Below are positions 58,380-64,000 of a stretch of DNA of 64,000 nucleotides, in pieces. The position numbers and the translations under genes were made by a program. This DNA is from Pseudarthrobacter siccitolerans (lineage in GTDB: Bacteria; Actinomycetota; Actinomycetes; Actinomycetales; Micrococcaceae). Within the stretch, counting starts at the first letter, position 1; the number at the start of each line of letters is the position of its first letter. The stretch lies in assembly GCF_001046895.1 (NCBI RefSeq), contig NZ_CAQI01000025.1:62001-126000 (forward strand), given 5' to 3'. The notes beneath the pieces are model-generated. The model had not been told where the DNA came from. It saw only the letters and a program-made list of their open reading frames with translations, and made no database searches.

Positions 58380-58467
58380 TTGGCTTCCAGCGTAGCAACG
58401 CCCGACGCCGAGCGGCCACCGATGGTGCCCAACCTCACCAGCATGCGGCAACCGGCGCCGGAGGAAG

Positions 58468-58998
58468 CTACAGGGTGCCGCCGGCAGCGACGGGGGCGGC
58501 CGCGTCCCGGCCGCCGTCGCCGACGGTTTCGCGAGCGATGAAGTTCTCGATGTCGAACAGGTTGTCCGCGCGCTCGGCGATGTTCAACAGTGTGGTCATG
58601 GAGGCGACTTCCTCGACCTGCTCCTTCAGGAACCAGAGCATAAACTGCTCGCCCAGGGCATCGTTTTCGCCGCGGGCGGCCCGGAACAGGTCCTCGATGT
58701 TTCGGGTGACTTCCTTCTCCTGCTGGAGGGCAAGGGCCAGCGGTTCGGTGACGGAGGCGAAGTCGTTGCGGACGGCAGGGACACCCGGAATGGTGAACGC
58801 AATGTCGCGGTCCAGCATGTACTGCACCATCATCATGGCGTGGTTCCGTTCCTCCACCGACTGCCGGTAGAAGTAGCGGGCCAACTGGGGGAGGTCCTGG
58901 TTGGCGAACCAGGTGGCCACCGCAACGTACTGCTGCGATGCCGTGAATTCGTTGCCGATCTGGGTGGACAGGAGCGCATTGAACGATGATGTGGTCAT
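58468..58998 (-). CDS. ferritin
   Basis: 176 residues: a four-helix bundle with the ferroxidase residues in STQIGNEFTASQQYVAVATW, FYRQSVEERNHAMMMVQYML (E-x-x-H), then ALALQQEKEVTRNIEDLFRA and FLKEQVEEVASMTTLL (Glu and Gln/Glu). Non-haem bacterioferritin-like actinobacterial Ftn has this pattern; the haem Met of bacterioferritin is not evident. It stores iron as a 24-mer. It is a single gene in this window, facing left. A DtxR/IdeR box was not searched for in detail. Confidence 0.93.
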   Translation of the reverse strand: MTTSSFNALLSTQIGNEFTASQQYVAVATWFANQDLPQLARYFYRQSVEERNHAMMMVQYMLDRDIAFTIPGVPAVRNDFASVTEPLALALQQEKEVTRNIEDLFRAARGENDALGEQFMLWFLKEQVEEVASMTTLLNIAERADNLFDIENFIARETVGDGGRDAAAPVAAGGTL

Positions 58999-59070
58999 AG
59001 CCCGAGTCTAGGTTCGGCCGCAGGCAGTGGCCAGTGTGGAAAGGCTCTGCTACTAAAAGGCGAGGCTGGC

Positions 59071-59658
59071 CTACTCCGGCGCGCCGGGTCCGTCCTCAAC
59101 GCGGTCAATCGAGACAACCGCCAGGAAGCCGCGGCCCAGGACGTCGGGGGTATCCGTGTCGGAGCCCAGCACGGCGTCGTAGCGTGCCAACCGTTCGGGT
59201 TCTTCCGTCCCCACGGCAACCGTGGCCTGCCCCTGCAGCAGGATCCCGATCGAGCCCTCGAAGATGGGCTTCGCGCGCTTCTTGGAGAGCTCGATGATGG
59301 ACGTGTAGCCCTTGAAACTTCCGGCGCGAGTGATGACGTTCAGGTCCCGGATATCGCCGGTCGGAAGGGAAGCATGGGTACTCGCCCCGCCCGGGAAGCG
59401 GAACGGGCGGTACTTCTCCAGCGGGCGTTCGGCCCCGTCCACGCTCAGCAGCAGAAGTTCGCCCTCCACCACTGTGAGTACCCGCTCCATCCCGGGGAAA
59501 GCGGAGAAGTCTCCGGCCTTGGTGACGTCCGCGATGCTGACCCGCCAGTCCCAGTTCCCGTCCTGCGCCGATCCGGGCTGGCTGGCCAGTTGGCGGGTGG
59601 TGCCGCCGCCATTGCGCCAGGGCTCGGGCTTGAGGTCTGCAAAGCGGATAATTTCCAT
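59071..59658 (-). CDS. hutD: HutD/Ves family protein
   Basis: 195 residues with the bicupin-like HutD fold: PEPWRNGGGTTRQLASQPGS, WDWRVSIADVTKAGDFSAFP, RVLTVVEGELLLL, RPFRFPGGASTHASLPTGDI and DLNVITRAGSFKG. HutD accompanies histidine use genes in pseudomonads, where it limits their induction; in Actinobacteria it often stands alone, as here. A small-molecule (formylglutamate-like) sensing role is proposed for the family. No hut genes are nearby. Confidence 0.88.
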   Translation of the reverse strand: MEIIRFADLKPEPWRNGGGTTRQLASQPGSAQDGNWDWRVSIADVTKAGDFSAFPGMERVLTVVEGELLLLSVDGAERPLEKYRPFRFPGGASTHASLPTGDIRDLNVITRAGSFKGYTSIIELSKKRAKPIFEGSIGILLQGQATVAVGTEEPERLARYDAVLGSDTDTPDVLGRGFLAVVSIDRVEDGPGAPE

Positions 59659-59765
59659 GCGCCCAAGCCTAGTTCCCGGCCGGAGGTCCCGGCGTCGCGG
59701 GTTGGCCCCTTCCCTGCTACTCTCCTCCGGGGGGACAACACGAAAACAGCCTGAAGGAGCCGGGA

Positions 59766-60386
59766 ATGTTCGTCAAAGTGTGTGGTCTCAGCACGCCTGA
59801 ATCAGTCCGCGAAGCAGTTGATGCCGGGGCTGACGCCGTCGGTTTCGTGCTGACAGCCAGTCCCCGCGTGGTAACGCCGTCACAGGCGTCCTCCTTGCTG
59901 ACAGGCGTCCCTGCCGGGGTTTCGCCGATCGGCGTGTTCCGGCACGAACCGGTGGCCGACGCCGTTGCGATCGCCCGCGCCGCAGGCCTGGAATGGATCC
60001 AGCTGCACGGTCCGCGGTCCCGTGAGGACGTGGTGATGGTGCACGACGCCGGCATGAAGCTGATCAGGGCAGTCACCATGGGTGCCACTGCAGACGAGTT
60101 TGAGGACTGGGGCGAGGACCTCCTGCTGATCGACGCCGCAGTGCCCGGTTCGGGTGAAGCCTGGGATTACGCTTCCGTTGCTGCGCTTCCTGTCCTCCAG
60201 GGGCGCCACTGGCTCCTCGCCGGGGGATTGGATCCGGCCACTGTGGGCGGGGCCTCAACAGCAGCCCATGCCTGGGGTGTGGATGTCTCCTCGGGTGTTG
60301 AAGCGTCCCGGGGCGTGAAGGACCTTGCGAAGATCCGCGCGTTTGTGCAGGCGGCAAAGGGCGCTGCCGCGCGGGTTCAGGCTTAG
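59766..60386 (+). CDS. trpF: phosphoribosylanthranilate isomerase
   Basis: 206 residues, ATG with AAGGAG at 59754-59759. TrpF barrel marks: MFVKVCGLSTPESVREAVDA (catalytic Cys in KVCG), GADAVGFVLTASPRVVTPSQ, PIGVFRHEP, IQLHGPRSREDV, DLLLIDAAVPGSGEAWDY (catalytic Asp), HWLLAGGLDPATV and WGVDVSSGVEASRGVKDLAK. It catalyses the third step of tryptophan synthesis. The gene is not next to other trp genes in this window, as is usual for many Actinobacteria that have separate trpF/priA; it may also be a paralogue with another sugar-phosphate substrate. Confidence 0.9.
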   Translation: MFVKVCGLSTPESVREAVDAGADAVGFVLTASPRVVTPSQASSLLTGVPAGVSPIGVFRHEPVADAVAIARAAGLEWIQLHGPRSREDVVMVHDAGMKLIRAVTMGATADEFEDWGEDLLLIDAAVPGSGEAWDYASVAALPVLQGRHWLLAGGLDPATVGGASTAAHAWGVDVSSGVEASRGVKDLAKIRAFVQAAKGAAARVQA

Positions 60387-60469
60387 TTCACCCGGTCCGG
60401 GCGGAGTTCAGGGGCCGGTCAGGGCAGACCCCCATCCTTTTGTCAGAGCCTGCGGGGCACAATGGGTGG

Positions 60470-60871
60470 ATGAAGACACTCCTCAACATCATCTGGCTGG
60501 TTTTCGGCGGTTTCTGGCTTGCGCTGGGCTATTTCGCGGCCGGTGTGATCTGCTGCCTGCTGATTGTCACCATCCCGTGGGGTATTGCCTCGTTCAGGAT
60601 CGCGGCCTACACGCTGTGGCCCTTCGGCCGGATGGTGGTGGACAAGCCGGGCGGCACAGGAGTGTTCTCGCTGCTCGGCAACGTCATCTGGCTGCTGGTG
60701 GCCGGCATCTGGATCGCGATCGGCCACGTGGTCACCGCGTTCGCCATGGCCGTCACCATCATCGGCATCCCGCTGGCCATCGCCAACCTGAAGCTCATCC
60801 CGGTGTCGCTGATGCCGCTGGGCAAGCAGATCGTCCCCACCAACGCGCCGTTTGTAGCAACGTACCGGTAG
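60470..60871 (+). CDS. YccF-domain membrane protein
   Basis: 133 residues. The start ATG gives MKTLLNIIWLVFGGFWLALG. Two YccF repeats are seen: CCLLIVTIPWGIASFRIAAY with TLWPFGRMVV, and AVTIIGIPLAIANLKLIPVS with LMPLGKQIV; four hydrophobic helices fit an inner membrane protein. The P-W-G-I/P-L-A-I plus W/L-P-F/L-G signature is exact. Function is unknown; the E. coli homologue is likewise unstudied. It is alone between trpF and the convergent comB gene. Confidence 0.92.
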   Translation: MKTLLNIIWLVFGGFWLALGYFAAGVICCLLIVTIPWGIASFRIAAYTLWPFGRMVVDKPGGTGVFSLLGNVIWLLVAGIWIAIGHVVTAFAMAVTIIGIPLAIANLKLIPVSLMPLGKQIVPTNAPFVATYR

Positions 60872-60889
60872 GCAGGAACAAGGGGACGT

Positions 60890-61699
60890 TCAGCGCGGGC
60901 TGAACACGCCGTCCTTCAGAATGGCCACGGCGTCACTGTCGTCCAGCTCCGCGGCAATGTCGACGTCGCCCGCATAGCCCGCGCCTGACAACTCTAGCCC
61001 GCTGGAACACCCGTGCAGCATCTCCCGGAGCCGCGGCTCAGCGGCCTCGAACACCGCCGCTGCGGCAATGGCCTCCGGTGAATAGCCGTGCCTGCCCACC
61101 TCTGCCTCGTAACCGCCCTTGCCCGCGGCCGCGAGGCCGGCAATGAACGCTCCCGCTCCGATCTGGTCCTCGACGGCGGCGCGGAGGGTGCCGTCCGGCC
61201 ACCGCTCGCCGGCGGCAATAACGGCGATGACGGCTTCGGGCGGGAGGTTCGCTGCCACCCAATCCGCTGTCGCTCCCGCGTTGCGCAGGCATACGGCGGC
61301 CACCAGCGGGACTTCGCCTGCCAGCTCATGGCAGAGTGCGGAACCGTTGGGGGAGGGCAGCACCACACGTTCGAGCGACGCCGCCGCCCGGAGGCTCGCG
61401 GGGGAGAGGCTGAGCCCGCCGCCGTTGCGGGGACCTGCCAGCCCGGCCTTGTGGTGGGCGGCGAAGTCCTCCGCCCGGGTGTCCTTCCAGGGGAAGGGGA
61501 AAACCTCGACGCCCCGGTCCAGTGCAACGCTCACGCAGGTGCTGAAGGACAGGACGTCAACCACCACGGCGAGGTCCGCCCCGGGCGCCACTGTCCTGGC
61601 GCCGTCGAGCCCCCATTCCAGCCGGACTGTGTAGGCCAGCTGCCGGTGGGCGGCACTCGCGGTGACCGTGTGGCGGGGGTTGGAGGTGGGGGCGTTCAC
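60890..61699 (-). CDS. comB: 2-phosphosulfolactate phosphatase family protein
   Basis: 269 residues from a GTG that overlaps the stop of the upstream HD gene by GTGA (61696-61699), which fixes the start. ComB signatures: LAVVVDVLSFSTCVSVALDR, ERVVLPSPNGSALCHELAG, AAVCLRNAGATADWVAANLP, AVIAVIAAGERWPDGTLRAA and VEDQIGAGAFIAGL, with several Asp/Glu for Mg. In methanogens and sulfolactate users ComB dephosphorylates phosphosulfolactate; in Actinobacteria, which do not make coenzyme M, the substrate may be another phosphoester. Coupling to an HD hydrolase is not explained by coenzyme M synthesis. Confidence 0.85.
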   Translation of the reverse strand: MNAPTSNPRHTVTASAAHRQLAYTVRLEWGLDGARTVAPGADLAVVVDVLSFSTCVSVALDRGVEVFPFPWKDTRAEDFAAHHKAGLAGPRNGGGLSLSPASLRAAASLERVVLPSPNGSALCHELAGEVPLVAAVCLRNAGATADWVAANLPPEAVIAVIAAGERWPDGTLRAAVEDQIGAGAFIAGLAAAGKGGYEAEVGRHGYSPEAIAAAAVFEAAEPRLREMLHGCSSGLELSGAGYAGDVDIAAELDDSDAVAILKDGVFSPR

Positions 61700-62562
61700 G
61701 CGAGTTCGCCCAACAGGTTCCGGTGTGCTGCCTCCAGCCATAGCTGTTTCGCCCGCTGCGTGTGGAACAGGGGGTCAAGTTCCAGCAGTTGACGGACGAC
61801 GGCGGCGCGTCCGGCGGCGAAGTCGGCGTCGCCAATGTGCGCGTAATCCTGGCGGACGTCCGCCACGTACCGGGCATATTCGCCGGGTTCCCCGCCGAGG
61901 ACGGAAAGGTCCGCGTCACAGAGGAGGGCGCCGTCGTGGTCCCCTGGCTCCGGGCGGTGGCCGGACGTCAGCCGCACCAGCCGCGCCACCTCGGCAGCAT
62001 CGGACTCGGGAAGGCCCGCTGCCTCCAGCCGATCCTCCGCGAGGCGGGCAGACTCCTCCTCATCCTGGCCAGCCACGCCGCGGTAGACGGCGTCGTGGAA
62101 CCAGGCTGCCAACAGCACGGTGCGGGGCGGGTCGGCGGGATCCGTCAGCAGATCGAGGGCTTCCAGTACCGAGAGCAGGTGAGTGCAGCCGTGGTACTTG
62201 CGGTGGGGTTCGCTCCAGCGGTCCAGGAGGTCCAGGAAGAGTGCGTCGTGGCCCGGCATGATGGCCTCCCACCGGTTGAACAGCGGCACCTTGAGTGACT
62301 TGTTCCGCTGGCGGGCCGGAATGCGCAGGCCGCTGCCGATCAGCTTGCGGACCAGGACCCGGGCCTCAACGGGTACCGCGCCGGCCGCCACCAGATCGTC
62401 GTAGCGGCGCTCCGCCACGTCATAGTGGTCCCCGTCAAAGGCCCGCTCGGGAATCCCCGCGGCCGCAGCGAAACCGTGCAGTTCTTCCAGCGAGGTGTCG
62501 GAGACCAGGTGCGAGAAGTGTGTTCCGTGGGCAGGCCAGAGCGGCGGGTCGATGTATATCAA
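61696..62562 (-). CDS. DUF4031 + HD-domain protein
   Basis: 288 residues. The first 80 residues (MIYIDPPLWPAHGTHFSHLV, ELHGFAAAAGIPERAFDGDH) are DUF4031, a small domain of unknown function typical of Actinobacteria. Residues about 105-285 form an HD phosphohydrolase-like part: YHGCTHLLSVLEALDLL, LLAAWFHDAVYRGVAGQDEE with the H-D pair, LTSGHRPEPGDHDGALLCDA and DLSVLGGEPGEYARY. The pattern His...HD...Asp fits a metal-dependent hydrolase of the predicted HD superfamily (COG4339). It is translationally coupled to comB. Confidence 0.9.
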   Translation of the reverse strand: MIYIDPPLWPAHGTHFSHLVSDTSLEELHGFAAAAGIPERAFDGDHYDVAERRYDDLVAAGAVPVEARVLVRKLIGSGLRIPARQRNKSLKVPLFNRWEAIMPGHDALFLDLLDRWSEPHRKYHGCTHLLSVLEALDLLTDPADPPRTVLLAAWFHDAVYRGVAGQDEEESARLAEDRLEAAGLPESDAAEVARLVRLTSGHRPEPGDHDGALLCDADLSVLGGEPGEYARYVADVRQDYAHIGDADFAAGRAAVVRQLLELDPLFHTQRAKQLWLEAAHRNLLGELA

Positions 62563-62663
62563 GTGATCCTTTCCGGGCCCGTAACCACGCGGTTTTTCCC
62601 TTGCTAGATCCTAGCGCGGTCGGGCGTGTCGCCAGGGGCCGGAGGCACGCAAACTCAGGCACT

Positions 62664-63377
62664 CTATGGGGCAGCGACGCCCGCGGAAGGCGCTCCGGCG
62701 GGCTGTTGGACTATCACCGTGGTTTGGTCGGGGAAGACCCAGTGCTCCACGAACGGCATGACCACGGCAGCGCCCAGTGAGCCAGCGGCGACGATAATAG
62801 CGACGAGCGCCATTCTCTTATTGAACGTGGCTTGGCTGGCTTGTTCCCGGTCGGCCAACTCTCGGGCGCTCTTGATTTCCGCCAGGGTACCCGCCGACTG
62901 CTTCATGGCATCGTGCATGCCCTTCATCAACTCAAAAGTTTGGATCTCCCTGTCGATCCGCTCCAGCTTCCGTACTGCGGCGGCATGGGCGACAGTGTCG
63001 CCGCTTTCAAGAGCTTCTCGGGCCTCTCGCTCCGCCTCGATGTATTCGAAGTTGGCTTCAACAACTCGCCGAGCGGGTTCCTGTAACTCAGGATCTAGTT
63101 CCTCAGTTGCCCGCTCCATGTCATCTACCGACTTGGCATAAGTCCTGACGAGCTCCTGAAGAGCTTTGTCGTCGGGCGGTAACCCGGATTCGAGAGCCAG
63201 TTTGTAGAGATCGTCTGTGGACAGCTTGTCGATCGCGGCATCAAGCTTCCGCTCGTTGGCGGACTTGCGAGCCTGCACCATGAAATCAATGAGATCGACA
63301 GTGGGGCCGATTACCGGAAAGATCCCCTCGCTGAGCTCGCCGATGGTGCGGATAATAAGCCGGGGATCGAAGGGCAT
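62664..63377 (-). CDS. single-pass membrane protein with coiled coil
   Basis: 237 residues. A long helical region, residues 30-180, has heptad-like charged runs (LDAAIDKLSTDDLYKLALES, RKLERIDREIQTFELMKGMH, IKSARELADREQASQATFNK). Residues 184-205 are a membrane helix (MALVAIIVAAGSLGAAVVMP), and the short end contains VIVQQPAGAPSAGVAAP outside. No known family. It might be a scaffold or a small phage/defence-type membrane protein; the GC content and lower codon bias than its neighbours hint at accessory origin. Confidence 0.65.
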   Translation of the reverse strand: MPFDPRLIIRTIGELSEGIFPVIGPTVDLIDFMVQARKSANERKLDAAIDKLSTDDLYKLALESGLPPDDKALQELVRTYAKSVDDMERATEELDPELQEPARRVVEANFEYIEAEREAREALESGDTVAHAAAVRKLERIDREIQTFELMKGMHDAMKQSAGTLAEIKSARELADREQASQATFNKRMALVAIIVAAGSLGAAVVMPFVEHWVFPDQTTVIVQQPAGAPSAGVAAP

Positions 63378-63442
63378 AGGTAAGAGGTTAGTGGTGGCGC
63401 CGCGCTATCCCTCACTGTGAAGGTGTGTGTCGCCAGGGCACG

Positions 63443-63473
63443 AAAAAGCCCCCAGCGGTGAGGCTGAGGGCTT
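63443..63473 (-). terminator. intrinsic terminator
   Basis: On the minus strand AAGCCCTCAGC, six bases, GCTGGGGGCTT form a stem, followed by TTTT. It lies 14 bases after the stop of the leftward gene at 63487 and ends its transcript. Confidence 0.75.
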
Positions 63474-63486
63474 CTGTGGGAATGTT

Positions 63487-63831
63487 TCAGTTGATCGGGC
63501 GCCATTTGCCGTCCGCGTCCTTCTCCTCCTGAATGACGGCTCCGGCGTTCGGACTTCCGAAGCAGTCGAGCGGGGCGAGCTCCCGCTCTCCGGCGTAGGT
63601 TGCGTCGGCGTCGGACTCTTCGAGGCGGCGCCCGTAGTAGTAGACCTCGCCGTCGTCGTCGAGGAGGCGGAAGGGGATGCCCTCCCCGGCCAGGAGACGG
63701 GCCTCGTCGCGTCCGCTCGCGTCGCGGGGCCCAATGATGCCCTTCGCATAGAAGTTGCTCTTGCCTTCGGGGTGGGCGGCGCGGTCCTCCTCGCTGGCGA
63801 TCTTGTCCTTGGTGATGATGAATGCGGTCAT
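63487..63831 (-). CDS. small phage-like protein of unknown function
   Basis: 114 residues from an ATG preceded by AAAGGAACAGGCAGC. The text MTAFIITKDKIASEEDRAAH, IGPRDASGRDEARLLAGEGI, RLLDDDGEVYYYGRRLEES and PLDCFGSPNAGAVIQEEKDA resembles small proteins of actinobacteriophages and mobile elements that carry a DDDGEVYYxG-type strand. Function unknown. It is in a run of short leftward genes with good ribosome sites, as in phage early regions. Confidence 0.75.
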   Translation of the reverse strand: MTAFIITKDKIASEEDRAAHPEGKSNFYAKGIIGPRDASGRDEARLLAGEGIPFRLLDDDGEVYYYGRRLEESDADATYAGERELAPLDCFGSPNAGAVIQEEKDADGKWRPIN

Positions 63832-63869
63832 GCTGCCTGTTCCTTTCGTCGTTTCTTTCAGGTGTCGCT

Positions 63870-63989
63870 TTACGCTTCGCGCATTTGCTCGCCACAGTGA
63901 GGGCAGATCGGGGCGCCGTACTCGGCGAGCCACTGGCGGGTCAGGCGGACCTTGTAGCCGGAGCCCTCGGGGCATTCCGCCTTCATCAT
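63870..63989 (-). CDS. small zinc-ribbon protein, possibly cut by window edge
   Basis: 39 residues if it starts at the ATG at 63989: MMKAECPEGSGYKVRLTRQW, then LAEYGAPICPHCGEQMREA. C-P and C-P-H-C form a zinc-ribbon-like set with one C missing, so a second Cys may lie upstream outside the window; the frame is open to base 64000 (S-T-R before the Met). Its style fits phage or mobile-element small proteins, as the gene beside it. Confidence 0.55.
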   Translation of the reverse strand: MMKAECPEGSGYKVRLTRQWLAEYGAPICPHCGEQMREA

Positions 63990-64000
63990 GCGGGTGCTCT

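Noticed and set aside
57602..58400. ykkC guanidine-I riboswitch before the SMR genes
   Set aside because: The conserved ykkC core segments are not present; only a weak resemblance to mini-ykkC hairpins remains and is listed as such.
1..64000. CRISPR array, rRNA or tRNA genes
   Set aside because: No regular spaced repeats and no cloverleaf-like or ribosomal sequence were noticed; a tRNAscan run would settle small cases.

Overview
The window reads as high-GC Actinobacteria, most likely an Arthrobacter/Pseudarthrobacter-type member of the Micrococcales. The evidence is GC-rich codon use, GTG/TTG starts, GTGA and TAATG gene overlaps, and core genes such as trmB, trpF, amt, DUF1206 and DUF4031-HD genes and a SWIM-SNF2 helicase, all with actinobacterial character. 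There are no rRNA or tRNA genes and no CRISPR array. The assignment rests on reading protein sequence by eye; no database was searched.

Bases 1 to about 19,200 form a catabolic island with somewhat lower GC and many scars. It holds luciferase-like flavin monooxygenases (one cut by the window edge and two almost identical copies at 4475 and 13304 inside a 1.27-kb direct repeat), a SnoaL-like protein, a LacI regulator, a MmgE/PrpD protein, an isocitrate-lyase/PEP-mutase enzyme, two acyl-CoA-dehydrogenase-fold enzymes (one of the DszC/HsaA monooxygenase type), a cyclase-family hydrolase, an SdsA-type alkylsulfatase, a PaaG-like isomerase, a CaiB CoA transferase, a MaoC to alpha/beta-hydrolase fusion, and a flavin reductase fused to a TetR-like ligand-binding domain with no DNA-binding domain. 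Remnants include a decayed hydrolase (1163-1660) and the end of a TauC/SsuC-like ABC permease (10482-10694). Together they suggest oxygenative breakdown of an organosulfur, sulfate-ester or cyclic ketone/lactone-type compound, then CoA-linked side-chain steps. The substrate is not readable from sequence.

Bases 19,200-23,790 are a mosaic: a cupin gene, a decayed SMP-30/gluconolactonase gene, a coupled pair of F420-type oxidoreductases with a clear promoter, and a transposase fragment.

Bases 23,791-33,720 form a nitrogen module: an XRE-cupin regulator, a type III glutamine synthetase/gamma-glutamylmethylamide synthetase homologue, three GltB-like subunits (glxBCD/mgsABC), a sarcosine-oxidase-like flavoenzyme, an M20 amidohydrolase and the ammonium transporter amt. 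GlnR-like GAAAC/TTnAC half-sites lie in front of both the glutamine-synthetase gene and amt. The layout fits an N-methylglutamate route for methylated amines in which a single-subunit oxidase takes the place of the usual multi-subunit dehydrogenase.

Bases 33,721-64,000 look like ordinary chromosome: a glycosidase, the SNF2 helicase, a LacI regulator, two ECF sigma/anti-sigma modules, envelope proteins, trmB, two MFS transporters, a DEAD-box helicase with a terminator in its leader, a coupled SMR efflux pair, ferritin, hutD, trpF, comB and an HD hydrolase. Several convergent gene ends are separated by long, nearly perfect hairpins. The last 600 bases hold two small phage-like genes that may open another accessory region.
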